Positions 22,035 to 32,599 of a DNA stretch of 64,000 bases are shown here, one piece after another. Position numbers and translations under genes: made by a program. Source of the stretch: Macrobrachium rosenbergii. Taxonomy: Eukaryota > Arthropoda > Malacostraca > Decapoda > Palaemonidae. Location: assembly GCF_040412425.1 (NCBI RefSeq), contig NC_089755.1:56119298-56183297 (forward strand). Reading direction: 5' to 3'. Numbering within the stretch: the stretch's first letter is position 1; every line of letters starts with the position of its first letter. The notes below the pieces were generated by a model. It searched no databases, was not told where the DNA came from, and saw only the letters and a program-made list of their open reading frames with translations.

Positions 22035-22535
22035 TGTTTATTAGAATGAGTTTACTTTATCCAGGAACTGTCTCTCACCCAAGGCAATGTGTGCTTCAAG
22101 TTCCATGTTGTAATATCTTTCATTCTTTTCAACTTTAATGTGTGTAACTAAAGTCACTTCCGGAGAGAATAGTCCACTTTTATATTCATTTTTCGTATCT
22201 TTATCCTTTTTATTTACTGAATATCTATCAAAAGAACCGAAATAATCTATTCTCATTTTCTGCCATCAGAATGGAGACCTAACTCACTTGTGGCTTTCAG
22301 TACCCAAGTCATTTCTCTCTAACTCTGAGACCATATAAAATAATTATCCGGAATGATTTCTCCAGAATCCTTAATTTCATTGGACTTTTTTTTTTTTTAC
22401 AACTTGCCATAAAGTTTACCGGTTTATGGCCTCGGTGGGCCGAAAAACAGCTACGATAAACTCAAGAGTCCTCCAGAGACTGACCATAGCCTCAGAGACA
22501 TGGCTGGAATGACAGTTTTTAGATAGACACGAAGA
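22034..22535. other. Unique DNA, no gene seen
   Basis: Two minus-strand frames of 71 codons (22041-22256, 22416-22631) have no domain or splice context. Confidence 0.4.
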
Positions 22536-22539
22536 TCCA

Positions 22540-22930
22540 AAGTATTCCTTGGAGTAACGAGGCCTCTTTATAGGCCTACGGCAAAGTAATCCTTTGAATG
22601 AAGTGTCCTTTTTGGTAGGCCTATACGTCACGATGTCAGCTTGCCGTCTAGCTAGTACTTTCGACTTATAAGTATTCCTTTGACTGAAATTCCTTTTTCG
22701 TAGGCCTATGTCACGATGTAAGCTCGCCGTCTAGCTAGTACTTTCGACTTATAAGTATTCCTTTGACTGAAATTCCTTTTTCGTAGGCCTATGTCACGAT
22801 GTGAGTTTCCCGTCTAGACAATACTTTCGACTTTAAGTATTCCTTTGAATGAAATGTCCTTTCGATGGGCCTAAATAATAGGCCTACGTCACGATGACAT
22901 TTTCCCGTCTAACTAGTACTTTCGACTTTC
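22540..22930. repeat. Tandem repeat, about 84 bp x 4, with TAGGCCTA palindromes
   Basis: Each unit has AAGTATTCCTTTGAATGAAA, TTCCTTTTTCGTAGGCCTAT, GTCACGATGTAAGCTCGCCG and TCTAGCTAGTACTTTCGACT. Each copy carries one or two TAGGCCTA octamers. Confidence 0.9.
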
Positions 22931-23249
22931 TCCTCACTAATTTTCTTTCTTTAACAGCTTTAGCTGTTACGTAAATGTAAAAACCTTGAAAAGAAAATTG
23001 TTCTGTTCATCGTATCACAGACGTAATGACGCATGAGCATTCTCCGTTAAGTGTTAACAGTCTGTCAATTTGAGTGATATTAGTCTTGTTTTCAGTGTTT
23101 GATATTTTCCTGTATTCCTTAACGAAATTATTGAAGTGTTAATTTAATATCACATTAATGAATCTTGTGCAAGTAAATGAGAACTGTGGAGAGTGAGTTC
23201 CCTAAAAAATTACTTTTTACAATTTTCATCCAATGAATTCCATTGAAAG

Positions 23250-23830
23250 TATATATGAGTTGAAGCTGAACTGAGTCTGTATACCTAAACCATCCATTAG
23301 TTAGCTAATACTTTTAAGCTGAATTGAGTCTGCATATATCCATTAGTTAGCCAATATTTTCTGGTTTTCTAAGTTCCACGGGATAATTCATATCGGACTA
23401 GCAAGATGGCAGGTCTAGTCTTGAAGCTAATTTTTTTAATTATGTTCAGCCTATCCAGACCACATTTGTAAAACATTCAATGATGAATTAACATAACAAA
23501 ATGTTTCTTTTCTTAAAGCATTAACCATCTTTAGTCAGTTGCTTCAAGAAGTACATTACAAGCATAAACAATTAATTAAGGATATGAGTATGTAAATGGG
23601 CTAATTAAATGTTAACAGACATTATTAGAAATTTATATAGATAATTGTACACATTTCTAAACATTCAGAGTTGAATGATCACCACGAAATTATTCTTTAT
23701 TTAAAACATGAACCATCTGTTGTCAGTTGCATCAAGAAGTACATTGCAAACATAAACAGTAAAGAAAGATTGTGAGTATGTAAATGAGGTAGACAGTCTT
23801 TAACAGACATCATTAGAAATTAAAATAGAT
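23250..23830. repeat. Two adjacent two-copy duplications (about 58 and 190 bp)
   Basis: At 23255-23365 the motif AAGCTGAA(C/T)TGAGTCTG and CATCCATTAGTTAG occurs twice. At 23464-23645 and 23656-23830 the copies share AAAACATT/AAACATTC, CAGTTGC(T/A)TCAAGAAGTACA, AACATAAACA, GAGTATGTAAATG and AACAGACAT(T/C)ATTAGAAATT. Confidence 0.8.
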
Positions 23831-23953
23831 ACTTCTGGCAAGTCTAACGTCTGCCGAAGGGAACCGTTCCACTTGATTTGCTTTTGTATACCTGACGGAT
23901 CCTTGATAACGTCTGGTGCTCCGTTCTCTACGCGCTGCACGGATGCCATTTTG

Positions 23954-23959
<6 letters not shown>

Positions 23960-24035
<76 letters not shown>
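23960..24035. repeat. (CT)n microsatellite
   Basis: About 37 CT units in a CT-rich flank. Confidence 0.97.
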
Positions 24036-24038
<3 letters not shown>

Positions 24039-24329
24039 GCTTTTTGTAACCACATCCATCTACTATTCCTATATTCGCGTTGGTTGTCCCTCACGTCTCA
24101 TATTTCCTTCTCTCCCTTTTTATTCTTCTCGTTCTTCTCCCCCTTTTTCCCAAACCCCCAGAGCCCCAGGGACCCCTCCCCACCCCTGTAACCGCGTGCC
24201 AGTCCCCCTCCCAGAGCACCCCTGTAACCGCTGTAACCACAACATACTGGCCTTGAGGAAGTGATTTTTGTAGTAACCACTGCTTCCCCGTTTGTTCTGT
24301 TCCCAACATTCTCCCTCCAACGCCTCTTC
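24036..24329. other. C/T-rich flank, no gene seen
   Basis: A CCTGTAACCGC motif recurs at 24185 and 24219. Frames on both strands are shadows of low-complexity DNA. Confidence 0.5.
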
Positions 24330-24986
24330 TCCTTCCTAAGACTCTTTCCTTCTTCCTAAGAGTCTCTCCTTCTTCCTAAACCCCTCTCCTTCTTCCTGGG
24401 GCCCTTCTCCTTCTTCCGAAGACTCTTTCTATCTCCCTAAGAATCTCTCCATCTTCCTAAGACCCTCTCCATCTTTCTAAGACCCTCTCCTTCTTCCTAA
24501 GACTCTTTCTATCTTCCTAAGAGTCTCTCCTTCTTCCTAAACCCCTCTCCTTCTTCCTAGGCCCTTCTCCTTCTTCCTAAGACTCTTTCTATCTCCCTAA
24601 GAATCTCTTCATCTTCCTAAGACCCTCTCCTTCTTCCTAAGCCCCTCTCCTTCTTCCTAAGCCCCTCTTCTTCTTCCTTGGACCCTCTCCTTCTTCCTTA
24701 GCCCTTGCCGTCTTCCTTAGACCTTCTCCTTCTTCCTAAGCCCCTCTCCCTCTTCCTAAGACCTTCTCCTTCTTCCTAAGACCTTCTCCGTCTTCCTAAG
24801 CCCCTCTCCTTCTTCCTAAGCACTTTTCCTTCTTCCTAAGACGCTCTCCTTCATACTAAGCCCTTCTCCTTCTTCCTAAGCCCCTCTCCTTCTTCCTAAG
24901 GCCTTCTCCTTCATACTAAGCCCTTCTCTTTCTTCCTAAGCCCCTCTTCTTCTTCCTAAGCCCGTCTCCTTCTTCCTAAGGCCCTC
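24330..24986. repeat. Minisatellite, 20-bp unit x about 33
   Basis: The unit is CTCTCCTTCTTCCTAAGCCC with variants at the last few bases (GACC, GACT, GCCC) and occasional CATACTAAG. It is strongly pyrimidine-rich. Confidence 0.97.
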
Positions 24987-25435
24987 AGTTTATATATTCT
25001 GGATTTGGGAAGTATATACTGATAATTTTCAGTGTCTCAAAAATCTTCTGGCTGATTTTGTTGAGGATTGTAATTGATCTCTTTGTAACTTGAATTCTGT
25101 TTTCCAGTATTCATTCAGTTTGACCAACTGGACTCCTTGAAGCTCTGGCCGAAATCGGACAGTAATTGCTAAATTACTGAGACATAGGCCTATGCCAACA
25201 TTTTTTTGGGGGGGTTGGGATCTAATCCCTTCATAATTATAGACATTTTTACCTGTATTTTTTTACTACGAGTAGTTTAATGAATTTTAAGGTAAACATG
25301 AACACCGAACTCGGTGGATATCACAGAGCAAGAAGCCTAGAACCCGTAATTACTCTCTGGAGAGTAATTGCCAGTGCATATCGCAATAACAGGTCCTCGT
25401 TGCTTATTGGGTAACAGTGCAGCAGTGTAGCATCA
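24987..25435. other. Unique DNA, no gene seen
   Basis: Includes one TAGGCCTA palindrome near 25190 and a short inverted pair ATTACTCTC/GAGAGTAAT near 25349-25368. Confidence 0.5.
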
Positions 25436-25586
25436 TTCAATTAAAAAAGATATTATCTCGTTGTCATTAATTCGAAGGTACCCTTCTGCGGCCATCTTAA
25501 ATCTTTTTCTCCCCTTGGGAAGGAAAAGGTTGATGTATCCCACAAAAGCAACAGAAGGTTGTTGTGAGGTTTCTTCTGCTAACCAT

Positions 25587-25655
25587 TGTTCCTCCTCCTC
25601 CTCCTCCTCAACCTCAACCTCAACCTCAACCTCCTCCACCTCCTCCACCTCCCCA
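25587..25655. repeat. (CTC)n and (CAACCT)n tracts
   Basis: CTC repeats, then CAACCT repeated about five times, then CTCCAC repeats. The surrounding frames (25433-25816) are shaped by these tracts. The hexamer is not the arthropod telomere repeat (CCTAA). Confidence 0.85.
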
Positions 25656-25832
25656 CTCACTCCCTCCTACAGTTGTTTTGTGGAGATCGTAAGGGTTTTT
25701 GCGGACAAGCTCTCCGGGGAACTGTCTTCTGTAAACACGCCATGATGGACCGCTGCTACCATTGGCGACTTTGCTGTGGAGACTCTTTTACAGCCTGGAG
25801 TAACATATGCCTTTGATAACGGCCCCTGTTTG

Positions 25833-25836
<4 letters not shown>

Positions 25837-25884
<48 letters not shown>

Positions 25885-25908
25885 TGGTGGATAAACGTCA
25901 TTTTTAAG

Positions 25909-25974
<66 letters not shown>

Positions 25975-26082
25975 TTTGACTCAGGTCAGTTAAGCTGATG
26001 ATTGTTTCAAAGCTAGGGTAATGTAATAATTAGCCACAATTAAATCTCAGGTCTTCCCACGTTTTTGCAATGTGTTCATAAT

Positions 26083-26123
<41 letters not shown>
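25837..26123. repeat. Three (CT)n microsatellites
   Basis: Tracts at 25837-25882, 25913-25972 and 26083-26122, separated by short unrelated spacers. Confidence 0.95.
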
Positions 26124-26500
26124 GAAAATTGTTTACCCTTACGTTGGTTTGAAGTAGATAATTATTGGTATCGTTTACATTTTCCTATTACTCGTCTCAT
26201 AAGACCAAATCACTTCAGTCATTTTTCCGTGTCATGTAACCAAGAACTTCCAGCTGCCAAATATATCTTTCAGTCTATGTAATCATTCTTACTATGTAAT
26301 ATTCCTCTGTACACTAGACGCTGATGCATTTTAATTATAGTTTTAGAGCTTAAATAACGTAAAAACAAATTTTCTTATTAGAAAATTACATCAGAGTTAT
26401 ATTTCATATATGTCAGAGTGGCCTCTACACTTTTTAAAACTACCAGCAATTATACTGTCTTGGATTACAGCTGAAATAAATATGGATTTAAGATTAAGGA
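26124..26500. other. AT-rich unique DNA, no gene seen
   Basis: No supported open frame, repeat or RNA gene. Confidence 0.5.
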
Positions 26501-26501
26501 T

Positions 26502-26750
26502 CATGGATTGAGGATATAGATTCTGGATTCGACTACCATGTTAGTTTCAAAATTAATTAAACAAAAATAAGAATAAACAAATCATCTAGATATGAATTTA
26601 TTCCAGAAAAACTAAATCGTTTCAATGTAAAATCAGTTAGGATTATAGATTCGGCCATCATATTGGTTTGAAAATAAATATAAAATAAGAAGGAAAAAAA
26701 TGATCGAAATATAGATTTATTCCATAAAAATAACTCGTTTCAATTCGCAA
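26502..26750. repeat. Two-copy duplication, about 130 bp
   Basis: Copies at 26502-26625 and 26636-26750 share ATAGATTC, CATGTTAGTTTCAAAAT / CATATTGGTTTGAAAAT, ATAAGAA, GAAATATAGATTTATTCCA-like and CGTTTCAAT. Confidence 0.7.
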
Positions 26751-26883
26751 AAAAATATATATACAAAATCATTTCCAATTTCTCCATCGCGAAAAAAAAT
26801 ATATTTTTGAAGACACATCATTTCCATATTTCCGAACAAATAAATTTCTGCTTTTGCATTTGTTGAAGGTTATCTCGAAGGTG

Positions 26884-26960
26884 ATTGGCTGAGGGCACAG
26901 CCAATGAGGTCATTTTAATGCCAATAATCACCTCCGAGGAAAGCCTCCCATTGGCTGCGG
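26884..26960. promoter_or_regulatory. CCAAT-box cluster with a palindrome
   Basis: Four CCAAT/ATTGG cores in about 70 bp: GTGATTGGCTGAG, CAGCCAATGAGG, TGCCAATAATC and CCATTGGCTGC. The first two form the perfect inverted pair ATTGGCTG/CAGCCAAT. CCAAT is the core of NF-Y sites. Further cores lie at 27360 (GGTTGGCTG, partial) and 27389 (GCCAATGAGC). A promoter or enhancer is possible, but no transcript is evident. Confidence 0.35.
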
Positions 26961-27224
26961 TTTCTTGCGAGGCTCGAAAATTACCCAGCATTTTCTTCTG
27001 GTCGTTCGGAGATAAGGCAATTCTGAATGTTAAACTGACGAAGGCGAAACATCTCGTCCCTGAAGGTGGGTGAGGCCGTTAGTTTCACTCACGTCCTCAG
27101 GACTTCGTGACTCCCGGGACACGTGATTCATAGGGCACCAGTGCATAAAGGTGTAATTTACATCATTCAACCGATGGTATTTGACACACGGGGAGGACAA
27201 GACTGAGTCTTATTTTTTACCTTC

Positions 27225-27275
27225 GTCCTCCTCCTCCTCCTCCTCCTCCTCCTCCTCCTCCTCCTCCTCCTCCTC

Positions 27276-27323
<48 letters not shown>
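27225..27323. repeat. (CTC)n followed by (CT)n
   Basis: About 18 CTC units to 27280, then about 21 CT units. Confidence 0.97.
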
Positions 27324-27325
<2 letters not shown>

Positions 27326-27635
27326 CTGGACGGCCAAACTCGAGTCGCTGAACCATTTCGTGGTTGGCTGACGGCAACGAGTCTACCGCCAATGAGCGCC
27401 AGGCGCCGTGACCGCAGACAGGTTCTCACACCTCATTTCGATCGACTAAGATTTAGCGGTCACGGCTCTCCTGCCGAAGGGGACAGAGGAAGGCAACGTC
27501 CTTTGGACACTTAACTGTATCCCCAGAGACCAGAAAGGGATACAAACGCTCTCACGAGGAGGGAAAACAAATGGGATTAAAGTCTTTACCTGGCAACGTT
27601 CTTGAAACCTACCAATAGAGAAACGGTTCATCGAC

Positions 27636-27636
<1 letters not shown>

Positions 27637-27704
<68 letters not shown>
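27637..27704. repeat. (CT)n microsatellite
   Basis: About 33 CT units. The interval 27324-27636 is GC-balanced unique DNA without a supported gene. Confidence 0.97.
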
Positions 27705-27707
<3 letters not shown>

Positions 27708-28315
27708 TCCCGGTCGGTGGGCGAAGCCGTGGCTTCGTGACACAGAAAACATACACATTCGTGGAGTCCATATGGTACTTTCACCTTTAAAACCTCCTTG
27801 ATGATGGCGAAGATTCGAATGATTATTAGCTAGGATTCGGACGCAGCCCTTAACAATTTTTTTTTATTCAGAAAAAAAATCTTAGATTAGAATAAAAACA
27901 ACTGAACGTTCGTCGATGAAGAAGGATTTTGCAAGCAGTCTATCCTTGAGCTCGGGAGAAACTCTGCTTTGACAAAATGACGATTGTCTTTTTTTTTTTT
28001 TTACCAAGATATACATAAAAATGAAGGTGAAACTAGAAAACAATGCCAGTCGTGTATAAAAAAAATAATGTCAGGGTTTATTTTGACATTTTTTTTTTTT
28101 TTTTACATTTTTTGACGTCGCTGGATTTTCAAAAGAAAAGAGAAAACTTCACAAAATGGAGTTTTTGTCAAATAGAGTTTTCTAGGCACTGTTAAAAGAT
28201 ACTATTAAGCAACCCATACCTTACGATAAATATATTTTACTGATATTATTCTCGCCTAAAAGATAAACAACTTATGTCTATTTATCCTCTGAGGAGTCTA
28301 TGATTGAATTTTTTT
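27705..28315. other. Unique DNA with T runs, no gene seen
   Basis: T runs at 27857, 27990 and 28089. No supported gene. Confidence 0.5.
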
Positions 28316-28317
28316 TT

Positions 28318-28560
28318 AAATTAAGCCATTCAGCCAAGCACTGGGGGTCCTTTCAGCCATCAAGCGCTTGAGACAGTGAAAAGAAAGCAGCCTGGACAGC
28401 AAGCTGGAAGAAAGGAAGTTGCAAAAGGAGGTAAAGTACAAAGAAATGAAAGGGGCTGCAGCTGTGGGCCTGAGGGACGCCGCAAACAACCATGAGCAAT
28501 GTCTCCAGCGTACAAGGTGCAATGCAGGCACTCCCCACCACCTCCACGGGGGATCACCCG
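28318..28560 (-). mobile_element. Diverged copy of the decapod repeat at 17.9 kb
   Basis: Read on the minus strand it shows GGCGTCCCTCAGGCCCACAG, CTGCAGCCCCTTTCATTTCT, TTGTACTTTACCTCC, then GACCCCCAGTGCTTGGCTGA at its 3' end. These match the order in 17925-18198 with many substitutions. Overlapping frames on both strands (28316-28893) are not genes. Confidence 0.65.
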
Positions 28561-29210
28561 AGGCGTACATTTTACTTTTATCAGAAAGGAGCTGGGGAGA
28601 ATGAAAGTTTTGCGCAGAATAAACATTTCCACGAAGGAGGTCAAAAGAAACAACGAGACGCAGCAGCAGAAGGGGAGAAAGAGAAAACGCGAGTTTATTG
28701 TTGACTGTTTCTTCATCTCTCGACCGCGATTTGCATCACGAGGAAGGCAGGCAAACGGTGCCGTACCGTGCCACGTCTTAGGGGAGGGGAGGAGGGAGGC
28801 GGCAAACCACCTCCTCCCCCCCCCCGGGATAATTAGGATGGCGTGGGGTGGGGGGGAAGGAAGGAGTAGTGGGTGGGTTGGGGGGGTGTTCAAAATGGGC
28901 GTACGCTTGAGAGAGCGCCATTATTTGGTGCACGGGACCACGTCACCACCGTCATCATCATCATGCATAAGAGCCTGGTAGAAAGGGGGGGGAGAAGGCG
29001 GAGGAGGAGGAGGAGAAGGAAAGGAAGAATTATCAGCACGTGCTGTACGTGTATTTGAATGTGCGTGATTCGGCTGGAGAATACGTGTTCGAATTTGTGG
29101 CTTTATCTGTGTAGTTATATACCTTCGGAGGCGAGTCCATTTTCTGGTCAAAGGTAGGAAGGTACCTTTCACTCAGCCGTGGATGCTGGGAGCATTCGAT
29201 TAAGGCTGGA
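28561..29210. other. Unique DNA with G-rich tracts, no gene seen
   Basis: G runs at 28780-28800 and 28850-28890 face a C run at 28815-28825, so strong secondary structure is likely. A (GGA)n tract lies at 28998-29020. Overlapping frames on both strands are driven by these tracts. Confidence 0.5.
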
Positions 29211-29263
29211 AAATTATTATCTATTATTATTCAGAAGATGAACCTTATTCATATTATTATGAT

Positions 29264-29353
29264 TGTGTGATAAAAATCCACAATCATATAGTGAACTATA
29301 TTACTATGTAAAATACAAAAATTGTCTATATCATTGTGGATTTTTATTACACA
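29264..29353. mobile_element. 90-bp fold-back sequence
   Basis: Arms 29264-29290 (TGTGTGATAAAAATCCACAA and TCATATA) and 29327-29353 are inverted repeats matching at 25 of 27 positions. The loop is 36 bp. The arm word TAATAAAAATCCACAAT also occurs at 15317-15343, so it is dispersed. It may be a small MITE or a piece of a larger retroelement. Confidence 0.55.
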
Positions 29354-29381
29354 AACTTTCACGAGATTGTTAATTTCTTAG

Positions 29382-29382
<1 letters not shown>

Positions 29383-29439
<57 letters not shown>

Positions 29440-29970
29440 AAGATGAAGAACCCCCTTCATATGGAACAAGCCCACCAAAGGGGCCACTGACTTGAAATTC
29501 GAGCTTCCAAAGAATATCATGGCATTCATTTGAAAGAAGGAACAGAAGATGATGGGAAATACAGAAAGAAAAGATCAGTTAATAAAAAGAAAAAATAAAG
29601 TAAGAAAATGTAAATATAAATATAAAAATGTAAGTAAATTACTGAAATACGAGGAGAATTATATTTGGGTATTAATACATGCACCGCATCTTCTCCTGAA
29701 CTTCTGAAGAAGTTCCAATTGCACGCCATCCTCTGAAGGGAGGCTGTTCCACAGTCAAACGGTGTGAGGAATAAAGAACCTCTGGAACTGAGGAGTTCGA
29801 CAGCGAGGCATATTTATTGCAATTGAATTCTTGTGCACTCGGCAGGGAGGCTTATTTTCCCTTGCAAGATAAAAATTATTAAAGAGTAAGTCGTAAATAT
29901 TCAAAATACAAACACATTTTGCATGCCAAGACAAATATATCATTTTTATTGTGACGGCTACCATTCGCAG
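29383..29970 (-). mobile_element. 3' part of a non-LTR retrotransposon with (ATT)n tail
   Basis: On the minus strand the coding end reads MPRCRTPQFQRFFIPHTV, a stop, then LWNSLPSEDGVQLELLQKFR, ending with RRRCGACI. This resembles the C-terminal end of jockey/CR1-type ORF2 proteins, where a RT-x-FIPRTVxLWNSLP-like stretch follows the reverse transcriptase. A T-rich 3' UTR follows, then AATGCCATGATATTCTTTGG, AAGCTCGAATTTCAAGTCAG and GGGCTTGTTCCATATGAA, ending in (AAT)n. The in-frame stop shows it is dead. It is the most complete copy of this 3' end in the window. Confidence 0.75.
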
Positions 29971-30039
29971 GTTCCAGTGATGTGATTCAGATGATGATTT
30001 TTATGGGTCGCCCTGTATCCAGGTGAAGAGGAGACATTC

Positions 30040-30040
<1 letters not shown>

Positions 30041-30096
<56 letters not shown>

Positions 30097-30166
30097 TAAA
30101 ATAATGGGAGAGCCGTGAATTTCAGAGGATTGGGTAAACCAAAGCTAAGAGCATGGTGGGTATTCA

Positions 30167-30213
<47 letters not shown>

Positions 30214-30258
30214 TTGAAAAGTACAAAATAAAGAGCAGGAAAACGTAAACAGAAATAA

Positions 30259-30298
<40 letters not shown>
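30041..30298. repeat. Three (GA)n microsatellites
   Basis: Tracts at 30041-30094, 30172-30208 and 30260-30298. These are three of only four long GA-oriented tracts on the + strand; nearly all others are CT-oriented. Confidence 0.95.
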
Positions 30299-30299
<1 letters not shown>

Positions 30300-30670
30300 C
30301 AGAATCCAAATCTGAACGATTTTATCTTGCATAAAACTCAACGCGGGACCCATTCTTGACTCGACGCGATGGAAACCAAGTTGGCAAACGAAGAGATTTC
30401 CAGAATATGACGCCGAGAAAAATCGAAGATTGAAGACAGCTGTCCATCTGTCGCGCCTCAATAGAAGTTGACAGGATCTTCGGCCGACGGACGAGCAAAA
30501 GACGGATCGAAATCACGGAGGGGCACTCTTCCATTTCTTCAGGACGTCTGAAGGATTTCTGAAGGAATGTTTCCCCGGGACATTGCGCCTTCGCCGTCTC
30601 CTTCAGATTCGACCGATGACTCGGCTTACAGCGAACTCGCAGGAAGGAAAATCGGTAATGAATTCAGAAA
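30299..30670. other. GC-balanced unique island, no gene recognised
   Basis: Non-repetitive, free of simple repeats. Neither strand has a convincing gene. It could be conserved non-coding DNA; only comparison with another decapod would tell. Confidence 0.35.
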
Positions 30671-30676
30671 TCTTTA

Positions 30677-30679
<3 letters not shown>

Positions 30680-30759
<80 letters not shown>

Positions 30760-30869
30760 CTTCAGACGCTCTCGATGACTGCCAATGCTGATCGCGACTG
30801 CTTATGACAAGCTTGAAGGAACCACAAAACCTGCATAAAGAAAAAGGGCTTGGGAAGAGGTCCTTAGAA

Positions 30870-30910
<41 letters not shown>
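30680..30910. repeat. Two (CT)n microsatellites in a duplicated context
   Basis: CT tracts at 30680-30754 and 30873-30908. Similar CTTTAGAAT/CCTTAGAAT words precede each, and GTCTCCTTCAGA occurs both before (30596) and after the first tract (30756). Confidence 0.85.
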
Positions 30911-30911
<1 letters not shown>

Positions 30912-31200
30912 AGCCTTATCTTGTGCGTTTCATATCATGCATCTGAGATGAAATTAAACTCTTCATATGGTATTTCCCAATTAACCAACACGAACAAAAT
31001 ATCACCTCTTACAAAAAAAATAAATTGTTTTCTAGTTATTTTACAGTTTCCGTGTTGCTTTACCTGAAGATTTTTTATAATTTTGTCTTTCTAAATTACC
31101 TGTAAGTTTAAACTGAGAAAGGTTGTCTCATTCAGAAAGATATATTTTACAAGTTAGAAGCTGGTGTTTATGGAATGGGGTAGTTATGTTTAAAAAGTAG
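30911..31200. other. AT-rich unique DNA, no gene seen
   Basis: No supported frame, RNA gene or repeat. Confidence 0.5.
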
Positions 31201-31204
31201 AGAA

Positions 31205-31420
31205 AGTCGTCTCACTGTCAGTTCAGTCCATATTCAGGAGATTCTTGACAAGATAGGAAAATGAATATTCAGACTTGATATCCACCCAAGAAGTCTTAAA
31301 AAGTCATGAAACCGTTCGTCAGTTCAGTCCATATTCAGGAGATTCATGACAAAATAGGAGAATGAATATTCAGTCTTCCAGAATGTGGAGTGCGTTCTCC
31401 AGAATGTGGAGTACAAGTAC
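31205..31420. repeat. Two-copy duplication, about 70 bp at 110-bp spacing
   Basis: GTCAGTTCAGTCCATATTCA, GGAGATTC, TGACAA and ATGAATATTCAG occur at 31217-31290 and 31318-31378. A second direct repeat, CCAGAATGTGGAGT, lies at 31378-31415. Confidence 0.85.
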
Positions 31421-31485
31421 ATGAATGGACTGGCTTTAATGTAACCTTTGAAACACTGTTTTTAAGAAAGGAATACAAAAAAAAG

Positions 31486-31690
31486 ATAGAAAATAAGAAA
31501 CTTGGCATTTAACGCCCCCTTTTTCAAAGGAACTCGGCGACGTAAGGTCACAGAAATGGTCATTTCTGTGACCAGTGAGATTTCAGGAACAGTCGCGTCT
31601 GTGAACTGTGAAATGACAGAAGTGGTAACTCCTGTGGACAGTGATTTCCGAGAATTGAGACGGGAGACGAACGAGAAAGCGTGTAAGTAA
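31486..31690 (+). CDS. Hypothetical exon-like frame with three 11-residue repeats
   Basis: The frame is open from a TAG near 31483 to TAA at 31688-31690. It encodes three consecutive 11-residue blocks: TEMVISVTSEI, SGTVASVNCEM and TEVVTPVDSDF. The pattern is [TS]-x-x-V-x-[SP]-V-x-[SC]-[ED]-hydrophobic. The frame ends on a consensus splice donor (CGT|GTAAGTAAC), so it could be an internal exon reading through. There is no good ATG, acceptor, known domain or neighbouring exon. The alternative is a 33-bp minisatellite that happens to be open. A perfect 28-bp palindrome lies inside (31546-31573). Confidence 0.25.
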
Positions 31691-32255
31691 CCTCCTGATA
31701 TGCTATTTCTATCTGAAATTGTTCAGATCTTCTGTTCTAGTACAGAAAAGCTGAAAATTGCTATGTTTCCCCCGCATTTTCGACAGAATCACTGGAGACG
31801 CCTTCGTCTTTATATAATTGACTAACTATGCTAAGATAATATGAGCAATGGATTTAAAAAAAACAGTGAAAGATAAGAATAATAAAAAAAACTGAAATCC
31901 TGGTGAAGAGGGATAAAGGAATGGGCATGAGGTGTACGCCTTGTCCAACGCCGGGAAGTTGATCTACGACAAACTATTGTTGGTTTCATCTTTTCTTTTC
32001 ATCATTCGTCCTCTATCGTTCGTCATGGTTGCCTCCTTTGAACAGTCCTTGTAACGTCATGTCCTTCATTCCTTCGTTATTGTTACAAAGAGCGTTACTG
32101 CAGCTTATTCAACTCTGAAGATGACACGACTCTTGCAAGACAGAGAACATCTATCACCTGCCCCTTTGCGAAATCGAACTCGGATTTCGGGCAAATATCT
32201 CTCATCCGAGTGGCGCTCAGAACTGTCGGAATTCCACCGACTGCTGTTTCAAAGA
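31691..32255. other. Unique DNA, no gene seen
   Basis: Mixed composition. An open frame at 32121-32342 runs into the retroelement fragment and is not supported. Confidence 0.5.
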
Positions 32256-32267
32256 AGAAGAATAACA

Positions 32268-32590
32268 CAGTATTACTATTATTATTCAGAAGATGAAACC
32301 CATTCATATGGAACAAGCCCACCAAAGGGGCCACTGACCTGAAATTTAAGCTTCCAAAGAATATTATGGTGTTCATTAGGAAGAAGTAAGAGGAGATATA
32401 AGGAAACACAGAAAAAAGAGATCCCTCTCACGTATTAAAAAAAGAAAAAAATAATAAATTAACAAATAGATAAAAATGTATTGAAATTCAAGAAGAATAG
32501 CTATTAGGGTAGCAATGCATCGCACCTTCGCTTTAGAACTTTTGAAGTTCCAGTCGCTTCTAATCTCGGCAATCCGCAAGATCTCGAAGT
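32268..32590 (-). mobile_element. 3' fragment of the same non-LTR retrotransposon
   Basis: An (ATT)n remnant at 32271-32285 is followed by TCAGAAGATGAAACCCATTC, GGAACAAGCCCACCAAAGGG, GCCACTGACCTGAAATTTAA and GCTTCCAAAGAATATTATGG, the reverse complement of the 3' end at 29383-29970. Near 32500-32580 the minus strand has a weak match to the coding end (SDWNFKSSKAKVRCI). It is truncated and mutated. Confidence 0.7.
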
Positions 32591-32599
32591 CGAAGACTC

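Noticed and set aside
24330..24986. Possible telomere-type repeat because units contain CCTAAG
   Set aside because: The period is 20 bp and the unit is not (CCTAA)n; no run of the arthropod telomere pentamer is seen.
28316..28981. Frames of 160-177 codons on both strands
   Set aside because: They overlap a diverged decapod repeat and G/C-rich tracts, and neither shows a domain.
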